Source of the DNA: an uncultured Flavobacteriaceae bacterium
Lineage (GTDB): Bacteria; Bacteroidota; Bacteroidia; Flavobacteriales; Flavobacteriaceae
Assembly: GCA_938029725.1 (NCBI GenBank)
Contig: CALHGE010000031.1
Span: forward strand, 124,001-188,000
Direction of reading: 5' to 3'
DNA length: 64,000 bases
The notes under the pieces were generated by a model. The model did no database searches. It worked only from the letters and a program-made list of their open reading frames with translations, and was not told the origin of the DNA. Below, in pieces: positions 8,102 through 16,651 of the stretch (positions within the stretch are counted from its first letter, which is position 1; the number at the start of each line of letters is the position of its first letter). A program made the translations under genes and the position numbers.

Positions 8102-10360
8102 TTATTTTTTCAAAAATATACTGAGTTGCTGCGAAATATGAAAGACCAGTTTGTCAGCGTCTAGCAGATTAAAGGTCAAAGGAGGCTTAATTTTTAGAAC
8201 ATTATCATAGGGGCCGTCGGTACTTATTAGAATATGGTTTTCTCTAAGACCATTTTTTATACTTGCTGCTAACTGGGTGCTTGAACCCTCTTTTGACTCC
8301 GCCAATTCAACACCTATAAAAAGGCCACTTCCCCGAACATCTAAAATTTCAGAATGGTGGGTTTGTAATTTCTTCAATCTTTCCATCAGATAATCTCCCA
8401 CTGTCTTAGCATGCTGTTGTAAGCCTTCTTCTGCGATAACATCTAGAACCGCCTCACCGATGGCACATGAAACCGGGTTGCCTCCAAAAGAACTAAAAAA
8501 TTCTAATCCGTTATCAAAACTTTCAGCAATTTCAGAAGTAGTTACAACAGCACCAATCGGATGCCCGTTTGCCATGGGCTTTCCAAGGATTATCAGATCT
8601 GGTACTACGTCATACATTTCATATCCCCAGAAATAATCACCTAAACGTCCGAAGCCCACTTGTACTTCATCACTGATGCAAATTCCGCCTTGCGCTCTTA
8701 TGGTTTTATATACTTGTTTTAAGTAGCCTTTTGCCAGTGGCACCTGTCCGCCACAACCTATAATTGGCTCTGCAATAAAGGCTGCGATTTGATTTGTATT
8801 GCTACTAATCTGCTCTTTTGTTTGTTTGAAAAAGTGGTTGCCAGCATCTCCATTATCTTTAAATCCAGAATCGAATGCTTTCGGCATAGGCGTCGCGATA
8901 ATGTATTCTTGTTTTCCAGTACCACCTTTGTGGTCGTATTTGTAATGACTGATGTCAATGCCTATTCTGGTATTCCCATGATAGCCATGTTCTAAAACCA
9001 TAACTTTATTTTTTTTGGTGTGATTAGTCGCCATACGAATCGCCAAATCACTGGCAGCACTACCAGAATTAACAAAGAAAATTTTATTGAGTTTTTTAGG
9101 AAATTTCGCTAATAACTTTTCACTATACGACAGCAATTCATCATATAAATAACGCGTATTGGTATTTAGTTTTACCATGGTGCTTTGGCCAGCCCTAACC
9201 ACTTTTGGATGACAATGACCGGCAAGCATGATGTTATTATAGGCATCTAGAAATGTATGCCCTTCTGTATCATACATGTATTGAAATGCAGCCTGCTGCA
9301 TTTGAATGGGACTGGCATAGCTTAATGAAAGTGCAGCACCGAAATTGGTCTTCCTTCTTTTAAGTTGCTGCGTGTTTGTCTTTTTTTTCGAAGGATGAAA
9401 TTTTGTCGCCTCTCGAAATAAATCTTTAGCTTCTATAGGGTTTATTGCAACCCATTTGCCTAGTAATTCCCAAGCAGGTTTCTCGCTAACAGTTATGTAT
9501 TCTGAATCGGGCTTAAGCGTTTTTGCATAGGCAGAGTTACAAACACTAGTACATAACCGTGCAGCTACTAAATAATATAGAATATCGAGCTCTTTCTCTT
9601 GAAGCGGAAATATAGCATGGTATCCTTGAATAACATGAGAAGCAACTTCCAAGGGCTTTTCTTTACCCATCATAACGTAAGTGATAGCAATGGCAACTTC
9701 ATTTATGATCCATGAATGACACATATCTCCAAAATCAATAATTCCAGATACTTTGCCATACTTTGTTAGTACATTCCAGTCGTTGCCATCATTATGAATA
9801 AGCCCCGTACGCAGCTGATATGCTATAGGAGAAATATGCGCGTCGAATTGTAAAAAGAAATAATCAACAAGGCTTCTATCTTTTGGATTTGAGATGTACT
9901 TTAAATAGCTATGATTTGTTTTGAAGTGTTTTAAATCCCATTGGGTCTCTTTTCCAACTAGGGCACTCTGATAGGTACTATGGATTTGATTACCCATTTT
10001 GGCTAAAAATATACCAAATGAATGCAGTAGTTCAGCGGTATGCTCAACATCACCTAGAAACGCTCCTTCAACAAAAGATAGTAATCGAAATATTTGGTCT
10101 TCTACAACAACTACGGTCTTATTTTGTACAGATGAAATTGCGATAGGAAAATCATAATCCTTTAAAACTTGAAGCCCCTTAAAAATTTCATTTTCAGCTT
10201 TTAATATACCTAGAGTTTCTTCAGAATAGGAATTTTGTTTTAGAACGTAGGTTTCATTCTCACTCTTAACTTTGTAATTGGTGCTGTCGTAGCCCTCTAA
10301 AGTAGTTACGGTCGCATTGGTAATACCGTAATAGGATTGCAAAATGGAGTTGATGTGCAT
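8102..10360 (-). CDS. Fusion of APH-type kinase and class III aminotransferase-fold phospho-lyase
   Basis: A 752-residue two-domain enzyme. Residues 1-320 are an aminoglycoside/choline/hydroxylysine-kinase-like domain with the Brenner motif 'HNDGNDWN' (His189, Asp191, Asn196) and metal site 'IIDFGD' (Asp209). Residues 335-752 are a fold-type I, class III PLP domain with 'NSGSAASDLA', 'ISDEVQVGFGR' (Asp564) and PLP lysine 'ILGKPMANG' (Lys594). Known relatives come as separate kinase and lyase proteins: hydroxylysine kinase plus 5-phosphohydroxylysine phospho-lyase, or ethanolamine-phosphate phospho-lyase. The fused order suggests that an amino alcohol is phosphorylated and then eliminated to an aldehyde plus ammonia. 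The substrate is inferred, not seen. A strong palindrome lies 10 bases upstream of the start, and an E1 dehydrogenase gene lies 92 bases upstream in the same direction. Confidence 0.88.
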   Translation of the reverse strand: MHINSILQSYYGITNATVTTLEGYDSTNYKVKSENETYVLKQNSYSEETLGILKAENEIFKGLQVLKDYDFPIAISSVQNKTVVVVEDQIFRLLSFVEGAFLGDVEHTAELLHSFGIFLAKMGNQIHSTYQSALVGKETQWDLKHFKTNHSYLKYISNPKDRSLVDYFFLQFDAHISPIAYQLRTGLIHNDGNDWNVLTKYGKVSGIIDFGDMCHSWIINEVAIAITYVMMGKEKPLEVASHVIQGYHAIFPLQEKELDILYYLVAARLCTSVCNSAYAKTLKPDSEYITVSEKPAWELLGKWVAINPIEAKDLFREATKFHPSKKKTNTQQLKRRKTNFGAALSLSYASPIQMQQAAFQYMYDTEGHTFLDAYNNIMLAGHCHPKVVRAGQSTMVKLNTNTRYLYDELLSYSEKLLAKFPKKLNKIFFVNSGSAASDLAIRMATNHTKKNKVMVLEHGYHGNTRIGIDISHYKYDHKGGTGKQEYIIATPMPKAFDSGFKDNGDAGNHFFKQTKEQISSNTNQIAAFIAEPIIGCGGQVPLAKGYLKQVYKTIRAQGGICISDEVQVGFGRLGDYFWGYEMYDVVPDLIILGKPMANGHPIGAVVTTSEIAESFDNGLEFFSSFGGNPVSCAIGEAVLDVIAEEGLQQHAKTVGDYLMERLKKLQTHHSEILDVRGSGLFIGVELAESKEGSSTQLAASIKNGLRENHILISTDGPYDNVLKIKPPLTFNLLDADKLVFHISQQLSIFLKK

Positions 10361-10369
10361 TCAAAATTT

Positions 10370-10395
10370 ATTTGTGCTATAAATTTAGCACAAAT
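10370..10395. promoter_or_regulatory. Perfect 10-bp-arm palindrome upstream of the kinase/phospho-lyase gene
   Basis: ATTTGTGCTA (10370-10379) and TAGCACAAAT (10386-10395) are exact inverted copies around TAAATT. The start codon is at 10360, so the site sits in the core promoter or 5' leader. It is probably an operator for a dimeric regulator, or a hairpin in the leader that affects translation. Confidence 0.55.
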
Positions 10396-10452
10396 CATCG
10401 TATTCTTTAATATTGATATTAGAGAAGAAATACTATTTAAGAAAAACAGTAG

Positions 10453-12864
10453 CTATCTTAAATTGGGATAGTCTTCAGGATTGGCTTCATGAATAATGGA
10501 ATATACTTTTTCAAAAATATCTTCTGCGTTTGGCTTTGAGAAATAATCTCCGTCTGTACCGTAAGCAGGTCTATGGGCTTTCGCCGAGAGGGTTTGTGGA
10601 GCACTATCCAAATGTTGATAAGCCCCCTGCTTTTCTATAATTTCATTTAAAAGGTATGCAGAACATCCACCAGGTACATCTTCATCAATAACTAGTAAAC
10701 GATTCGTTTTTTTAATACTTTTTACTACGTCATGATTTATATCAAAGGGAAGTAGCGATTGCGCATCTATAACTTCAGCATCAATACCAACCTCCAGCAA
10801 TTCTTTGGCCACTTGCATAACTATTCTTAGTGTAGAACCGTAAGAAACTAAAGTGATATCTGAGCCTAGCTTCATTGTCTCAACGATTCCGATAGGTGTG
10901 CAGAACTGTCCAAGATTATTTGGCATTGGTTCTTTTAGGCGATATCCGTTTAAGCTTTCAATTACCAAGGCTGGTTCATCACTTTTCATAAGGGTATTGT
11001 AAAAACCTGCTGCTTGTGTCATGTTTCTAGGAGAAAGAATATACATTCCTCGAAGCACATGAATCAAACCACCCATCTGCGAGCCAGAATGCCATATACC
11101 TTCTAATCGATGCCCTCGCGTTCTAACAATTAAAGGTGCTTTTTGCTTTCCTACGGTTCGATATCGAAGTGTAGCTACATCATCGGTAAGGGTTGCCATG
11201 GCATAAAATATATAATCTAGATATTGAATCTCTGCAATTGGACGTAAGCCTCTTAATGACATACCTAATCCTTGGCCTATAATTGTAGCTTCTCGTATTC
11301 CAGTATCAGCTATACGAATTTTACCGTACTTGTCTTGAAGCCCCTCAAGTCCTTGGTTTACATCACCAATAGTTCCTGTGTCTTCTCCAAAAATTACAAT
11401 TTCTGGGTATTTTTCTAAGAGTTCGTCAAAATTTTCTCTTATAATAACTCTTCCATCAACTTGCTCTGCATTTGTCTCATATTCGGGTTTTACTTCAGCG
11501 ATATTCGTTGCCTTGTTCGCATTTTCGCTATACAGGTGTTGGCTATACTTGGGTTGTTCTTTTTTAAGAAAATTATTTGTCCATGCTAGTAAAGCATCTT
11601 TTTCTGGGGTGGTTTCACCTAAAAGATGGCGTAAAGCCCTTCTGGCTGTTGATGCTAAATCCTTCTTTATAGGTTCTTCAATGGCAATAAGGTTATTTTT
11701 CAGCTTTGCGATGAAGGCTTTATTTGGACTGCTATTGGCTGCATGGTCAAGTAAAATTACTAAAGATTTTTTCTGAGACAAATGCGAGGCTAAAAACTCC
11801 GACCAAGCTTCTTTTTTTGCAGTTCGCACTAATTTTTTTAAAGATGCTTCTGTTGCATTCAACTCTTCTTCAGAAGCAATGCCAGATTCTATAATCCACT
11901 CTTTAAAGCGCTTATTGCAGTCATTTTCACGCTCCCATTCTAAGCGTTCCTCGCTTTTATAACGTTCGTGAGATCCAGAAGTGGAGTGACCCTGTGGCTG
12001 TGTTAATTCCTTAACGTGCACTATAACAGGCACGTGCTCCTCGCGAGCAATATCAGATGCATTTTCATAGGCATGCATTAAAGCGGTATAATCCCATCCT
12101 TTTACCTTTAATATTTCATAGCCTTTATGATTTTCATCGCGCTGGAAGCCTTTGAGCGCTTCCGAAATATCTTCCTTAGTGGTGTGGTATTCTTTGGGTA
12201 CTGAAATACCATATTCATCATCCCATATACTTACTACCATTGGTACTTGTAAAACGCCACCAGCATTTATGGTTTCGAAAAATAAACCTTCGCTAGTACT
12301 CGCGTTACCGATTGTACCCCAAGCGACCTCATTTCCATTTACGGAAAATTTTGAGGCATCAATATCTTTCAGATTCCGATACATTTTCGATGCCTGTGCC
12401 AAACCTAATAATCTCGGCATTTGCCCAGCAGTGGAGGAGACATCAGGAGCAGTATTCTTTTGTTTGGTTAAATCTTTCCATGTGCCATCTTCATTTAAAC
12501 TATGTGTCAAATAATGGCCAATCATTTGCCTTCCGCCGCTCATAGGTTCTTTTTCAATATCTGTCGTTGCGTACAAGGCATGAAAAAGTGCTTTTGGCGT
12601 AAGTAAGCCCAATGCCAGCATGAAAGTCTGATCACGGTAGTAACCACTTCTAAAATCACCATTTTTGAAAGCACGTGCCATTGCCAATTGTGGCAATTCT
12701 TTTCCATCACCGAAAATTCCAAATTTTGCCTTACCCGTTAGCACCTCTTTTCTCCCCATCAAACTACAAAGACGACTTAAAACAGCAGTCTCATAGTCCT
12801 TTAGGATTTGTGATCTGAAGTCTTGAAAAGAAATGTCATTGCTTGTTTTAGGCGATATGTCCAT
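10453..12864 (-). CDS. Fused alpha/beta thiamine-diphosphate 2-oxoacid dehydrogenase E1
   Basis: An 803-residue fusion of E1-alpha (about 1-390) and E1-beta (about 470-803). The alpha part has 'GQMPRLLGLAQASK' and a ThDP-binding segment at about 185-215. That segment reads 'IGNASTSEGLFFE', ending in 'WDDEYG', where the usual enzyme has GDG or GEG and ends in NN. The beta part looks complete: 'VIFGEDTGTIGDV', 'ADTGIREATIIG', 'YGSTLRIV'. Such proteins feed acyl groups to a lipoyl E2; no E2 or E3 is in this window. The ATG at 12864 is chosen because a TTG at 12885 would fall inside the -7 element of a good promoter. A second, more canonical fused E1 is at 53982-55958. Confidence 0.85.
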   Translation of the reverse strand: MDISPKTSNDISFQDFRSQILKDYETAVLSRLCSLMGRKEVLTGKAKFGIFGDGKELPQLAMARAFKNGDFRSGYYRDQTFMLALGLLTPKALFHALYATTDIEKEPMSGGRQMIGHYLTHSLNEDGTWKDLTKQKNTAPDVSSTAGQMPRLLGLAQASKMYRNLKDIDASKFSVNGNEVAWGTIGNASTSEGLFFETINAGGVLQVPMVVSIWDDEYGISVPKEYHTTKEDISEALKGFQRDENHKGYEILKVKGWDYTALMHAYENASDIAREEHVPVIVHVKELTQPQGHSTSGSHERYKSEERLEWERENDCNKRFKEWIIESGIASEEELNATEASLKKLVRTAKKEAWSEFLASHLSQKKSLVILLDHAANSSPNKAFIAKLKNNLIAIEEPIKKDLASTARRALRHLLGETTPEKDALLAWTNNFLKKEQPKYSQHLYSENANKATNIAEVKPEYETNAEQVDGRVIIRENFDELLEKYPEIVIFGEDTGTIGDVNQGLEGLQDKYGKIRIADTGIREATIIGQGLGMSLRGLRPIAEIQYLDYIFYAMATLTDDVATLRYRTVGKQKAPLIVRTRGHRLEGIWHSGSQMGGLIHVLRGMYILSPRNMTQAAGFYNTLMKSDEPALVIESLNGYRLKEPMPNNLGQFCTPIGIVETMKLGSDITLVSYGSTLRIVMQVAKELLEVGIDAEVIDAQSLLPFDINHDVVKSIKKTNRLLVIDEDVPGGCSAYLLNEIIEKQGAYQHLDSAPQTLSAKAHRPAYGTDGDYFSKPNAEDIFEKVYSIIHEANPEDYPNLR

Positions 12865-12882
12865 ATAGAGCTGAAGTTTTAG

Positions 12883-12913
12883 CAAAATTACTCAAAGGCA
12901 ACGATTAATGCAA
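12883..12913 (-). promoter_or_regulatory. Promoter of the fused E1 gene
   Basis: On the minus strand there is TTG (12911-12913), a 20-base spacer and TAATTTTG (12883-12890). This is an exact match to the Bacteroidota -33/-7 pattern. Transcription would begin around 12876, leaving a leader of about 12 bases before the ATG at 12864. Confidence 0.65.
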
Positions 12914-12965
12914 CCCCATGGGAGTCATATCTATTGAATTATCGCTAATAAAACAGAAATAAAAA

Positions 12966-12994
12966 TGAATTTTTGTTAGAAAAACAATAATTCA
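12966..12994 (-). terminator. AT-rich hairpin after the M1-like gene
   Basis: A 12-bp stem with one mismatch (TGAATTATTGTT / AACAAAAATTCA on the minus strand) is followed by a T-rich stretch. It lies 30 bases past the stop at 13025. It is a weak but plausible intrinsic terminator. Confidence 0.35.
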
Positions 12995-13024
12995 TGCATA
13001 TTGTACTGAGAATTTGCTAAAGAA

Positions 13025-15874
13025 TTAGAACCACTTTCTTGTGAATAAACCTGTAAGTGTTTTAATATCTACAGTAACAATAAAACGAATTTTTTCACCG
13101 TAATCAGGTTGTGAAACTTCCCAACCATTATTGGAATATAGGGGCAGGTAGAGTTCGAAATAATCAGTGACCAGATTTAAACGAACTCCTGAGTCATAAA
13201 CGAATTTTTCTTTTAAACCTCTATTTTTAACTAAACCTAGATCTCCATATAATTCAATCCATCGCCATAGGTTTACACTTGAGTTTGCAGTTACAATCCA
13301 ATCATTGGAAAAACGATAGCGCTCATCTAAGAAAGATTTAAAACCTCCTTCGGCTATAATAAGTTGTTGGCTGTACAAACCAGAATCTTCAGAACGGCCT
13401 AGGTAGGCATAATCAAAAAGGTAATCGGTTGGTCTATCAAGTGCAAAGCTGAAGAAGTCCGAGTTGGTTTTATTTCTCAAAAATTTTCCTGCATAGAGTC
13501 GAAGGTTAAATTGGGTATTGTTATCAAATAACTTTCGATATTCGTATTCTGCTGATATTTTGGTAAACTTACTTGCTTGTTGAAAGTCCAATAGCCAAGA
13601 GGAATAATTCAAAATATTATTATCTACATTGAGATACCTTACGTTGAAAACGCTGTAGTCAGGGTTTTCAGCATCATTACCTAAATCGATTAAACTTTCA
13701 TCGATATTTCTAAAGATATTAAGATATCGAAAGGAAAGGAACTGTCTTTTATTAGAAATTAAATTTTCAGGTCGCCACCCAAAGCTTATTGATGGTGTTA
13801 TCGTTGCGAATCGAGAATTCACATTGAAATGTGATGTAGAACCACGAATTCGATAATTAGCTACGTAAAGTCCGCTTTTGCTTAAATATTTTCGATACCC
13901 AAGACTAGCACTACCAACCAATGCTTTTTCACGAAAAGAGTAGGTGGGTGAAATATCATAAACAAAAGGTCTTTCGAGAAATGTTTTGTTATACAACCGA
14001 AGGCCTGGTGTCCATCCATCATAAATATTAAAATTGACTATGGGTACATAGAAAATCTGATTATGATAAGGGTTCTCAGAATCCCTAAAAAAAGTAAATT
14101 TTAATTTCTTGTTCCCTGATAAAAACCCACCAAGTGATTTCCAGTTGTCACGCTGATTTAATTCAGGTATTTTTCTATCGTAGTTTAAAACAAGTTTATC
14201 TTCCTCGTTTCTTGGAATAGTTACCGTTCTTTCTCCCTGAATATTAGAAAACCAGTATTTTGATACTACAGAATCATTTTTCAGGCCAAACATAGAAATA
14301 GGAACAACGGTGCCTTCTTTGTTTTTTAGAGTAACCTTAAGCGAATCTTCAGTTTTTTCTACTCTTTTGATTTTGTAATCAATTTTTCGGTCAGAATACA
14401 CATAGTTGTTGAAAAACCAATTAATATCTTGGTCTGCAGAACGCTTTAAAATAGATTCAAAGTCTAAAACTCGAACTCGATTTAGTTGATAATATCTATA
14501 GAAGGTTTTTATACTTTGATCAATCTTTTCCTTACCTATATAACTTGCTAAGTAAGCTAAGCCAAGGCCTGCTTTATATTTATTCCCTACTTTTTGATTT
14601 GCTACAATCAGTGAGTCATTGGGTGTGATTAGAGGTTGGTCTAAATTTTTACGTGCTAAGCCAAGGTAAACAAAAGGGTATTGGTCATTGAAGCCCATTT
14701 TCGCTAAGTTGAAGTTTCGAATACCCCAAACAGTGGACAACTTGCCTAATAGCTTTTGGTTTGGATAAAATTCTTCTACATAAGCGATCATTAAGTAATT
14801 GGCGATGGCATCATTAAGCCATTGCTCTTTTCTAGGATCTAAATAGATGGTTTCTTGAAGAATTTTGTTTAAGGCAGTTTTAAGAATTTTCATTTCATAT
14901 TGAAATCGTTCTTCGTAAGGCCTTATAAATTTGGGCAGTGAATTGAGGCCATAAAGTGGATTTTTACTATAGTCAATTTTGCTTATCAAAAGCTCTTCAT
15001 GTGGATATTTTCCGAGGTTATCATAAATAAATTTTGTGACTCTATTTATGGATAACCCTTGCAACACGGCCTCGTATTTTCTCGCAGTGATGTCCGTTTT
15101 TATCGTCATGTCAGGAGTTACATGAGTGGTGAAGGTGTCTTCTTTCGATAAAATCAGCTCGCAACTTTTATGTTTATTGCCTTCCAATTGAGCCTGTTGC
15201 CCATTTGGAAATACAGAATTTCCTAAAATTCTATAATTTGAGGTCAAGTAAATACCTTCAGGATAAATAAGATTTAATTCTGTTTCAGTGACATCTGTAT
15301 GTAAATCTTCTAAATTTTTATTCGAATATAGATGCCACTTACCATCAAAAACGGCAGGGGTTAAATACCAGTCTTTTAAATAATACCCTCCTCTGCTATC
15401 ATAGCCATAAGGAGTATATTTATTAGGGGGGAGTTTCACCGTATAGGTAATAAATATCTTGGCTGACTGATTTGGGAGTAAAGGTTTATTTAGGTGTAGC
15501 TTGATAATATCTTTTCCAGAAGCGCGCTCCCAAGTGATTCCTCTATAGTCATCATCTACAACGGTCATGATGTTTGTATAGCCCCTTTCCTCATCTTTCG
15601 CTAAGTGCAAACTTTTTTTGAACTGTTGAGCGAAACTCTTGGCTAGAGCTGTATTCTTATCAGAATATGCATTTGCCCAATCATTAAAATATAGCGTTTC
15701 AAGTGTTTTGTTAGAGGTGTTTTGATAGGTGAAATCTTGTTGAATATTTAGTTCTTTGGTTTCGTTGTTCAGCCTAACATTTAGCGTGTTCAGATGCTGT
15801 GCCATTACTGAGTAGGTGCTCAGTAATATCATTATTATAACAATGGCGATATTTGATAGCGTTCTGCGCTTCAC
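13025..15874 (-). CDS. M1-peptidase-like domain fused to outer-membrane beta-barrel
   Basis: 949 residues. After a signal peptide (KRRTLSNIAIVIIMILLSTYSVMA) comes an M1-like N-terminal beta domain, then a gluzincin-like helical domain with 'EQWLNDAIANYLMIAY' (about 350-365). The C-terminal 350 residues alternate polar and aromatic strands ('FRYLNIFRN', 'AEYEYRKLF', 'VNLWRWIELYGDLG') and end in F, as outer-membrane barrels do. No HExxH motif is found before the WLND segment, and the glutamate of the usual WLNE is Asp, so peptidase activity is unlikely. GTG at 15874 is preferred: it lies 10 bases after the upstream stop and gives a clean signal peptide. Longer TTG or ATG starts at 15937 or 15925 would overlap the upstream gene. 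Confidence 0.75.
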   Translation of the reverse strand: MKRRTLSNIAIVIIMILLSTYSVMAQHLNTLNVRLNNETKELNIQQDFTYQNTSNKTLETLYFNDWANAYSDKNTALAKSFAQQFKKSLHLAKDEERGYTNIMTVVDDDYRGITWERASGKDIIKLHLNKPLLPNQSAKIFITYTVKLPPNKYTPYGYDSRGGYYLKDWYLTPAVFDGKWHLYSNKNLEDLHTDVTETELNLIYPEGIYLTSNYRILGNSVFPNGQQAQLEGNKHKSCELILSKEDTFTTHVTPDMTIKTDITARKYEAVLQGLSINRVTKFIYDNLGKYPHEELLISKIDYSKNPLYGLNSLPKFIRPYEERFQYEMKILKTALNKILQETIYLDPRKEQWLNDAIANYLMIAYVEEFYPNQKLLGKLSTVWGIRNFNLAKMGFNDQYPFVYLGLARKNLDQPLITPNDSLIVANQKVGNKYKAGLGLAYLASYIGKEKIDQSIKTFYRYYQLNRVRVLDFESILKRSADQDINWFFNNYVYSDRKIDYKIKRVEKTEDSLKVTLKNKEGTVVPISMFGLKNDSVVSKYWFSNIQGERTVTIPRNEEDKLVLNYDRKIPELNQRDNWKSLGGFLSGNKKLKFTFFRDSENPYHNQIFYVPIVNFNIYDGWTPGLRLYNKTFLERPFVYDISPTYSFREKALVGSASLGYRKYLSKSGLYVANYRIRGSTSHFNVNSRFATITPSISFGWRPENLISNKRQFLSFRYLNIFRNIDESLIDLGNDAENPDYSVFNVRYLNVDNNILNYSSWLLDFQQASKFTKISAEYEYRKLFDNNTQFNLRLYAGKFLRNKTNSDFFSFALDRPTDYLFDYAYLGRSEDSGLYSQQLIIAEGGFKSFLDERYRFSNDWIVTANSSVNLWRWIELYGDLGLVKNRGLKEKFVYDSGVRLNLVTDYFELYLPLYSNNGWEVSQPDYGEKIRFIVTVDIKTLTGLFTRKWF

Positions 15875-15884
15875 TATAACAGGT

Positions 15885-16571
15885 TTAAAAATTGGGGCTG
15901 AGTGACCGTCCTTTATAGAATGCATCAATAATATCAACGACTTCTTTTTCAGTGTCTACCAAATGGATAAGTTCTAAATCTTTTGAGCTAATGGTTCCAG
16001 CGACTAGCATGGTATTTTTTATCCATTCAAGTAAACCTTTCCAAAATTCGGTACCTACAAGAATGATTGGAAATTTTTCAATTTTGTTCGTTTGAATTAA
16101 GGTAATTGCTTCAAAAAGCTCATCTAAAGTACCGAAGCCACCAGGCATAACTACGAAGCCCTGCGAGTATTTGACGAACATCACTTTTCGCACAAAGAAG
16201 TAGTCGAAATCTAGACTTTTATCATTGTCAATATACGGGTTGTCATGTTGTTCAAAGGGAAGGTCAATATTAAGCCCTACTGAAACGCCACCTGCTAAAT
16301 TTGCTCCGCGATTACCAGCTTCCATGATACCAGGCCCTCCACCAGTGATAACACCATATCCGGCCTCAGCTATACTTTTAGCGATGCTTGTCGCTAATTT
16401 ATAGTACAGGTCATCTTCTTTAGTTCGAGCTGAACCAAATATGGAAACACAGGGGCCAATCACACTCATTTTTTCAAAACCATTGACAAATTCGCCCATA
16501 ATTTTGAATAGAGCCCATGAATCATTCGTTTTGATTTGATTCCAACCTTTGTGATTTTGTTCTTTCCTCAT
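15885..16571 (-). CDS. LOG-family (TIGR00730) Rossmann-fold nucleotide hydrolase
   Basis: 228 residues. The lysine decarboxylase-like/LOG fold is seen as 'SIFGSARTKEDD', the glycine loop 'VITGGGPGIMEAGNRGA', 'FFVRKVMFVKYSQGFV' and the diagnostic 'PGGFGTLDELFEA'. Relatives remove ribose 5-phosphate from nucleoside monophosphates, as in cytokinin activation or nucleotide salvage. Here nucleotide 5'-monophosphate nucleosidase activity is inferred. The ATG at 16571 is chosen over a TTG at 16619, which would add 16 residues unlike the family. It is co-directional with the next gene with an 11-base gap, so they are probably one transcript. Confidence 0.9.
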   Translation of the reverse strand: MRKEQNHKGWNQIKTNDSWALFKIMGEFVNGFEKMSVIGPCVSIFGSARTKEDDLYYKLATSIAKSIAEAGYGVITGGGPGIMEAGNRGANLAGGVSVGLNIDLPFEQHDNPYIDNDKSLDFDYFFVRKVMFVKYSQGFVVMPGGFGTLDELFEAITLIQTNKIEKFPIILVGTEFWKGLLEWIKNTMLVAGTISSKDLELIHLVDTEKEVVDIIDAFYKGRSLSPNF

Positions 16572-16651
16572 GCCTGGTATTTTAATTTTGATTTGCACCG
16601 TTCGTATATCTTGGAACAAACTGCTGCATTTTTTTTTTGATTTGTAACCAC

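Noticed and set aside
12865-12885. TTG start for the first fused E1 gene
   Set aside because: It lies inside the -7 element of a TTG-N20-TAATTTTG promoter; the ATG at 12864 fits.
15875-15937. Longer starts for the M1-like/barrel protein
   Set aside because: They overlap the LOG-family gene and place hydrophilic residues before the signal peptide.
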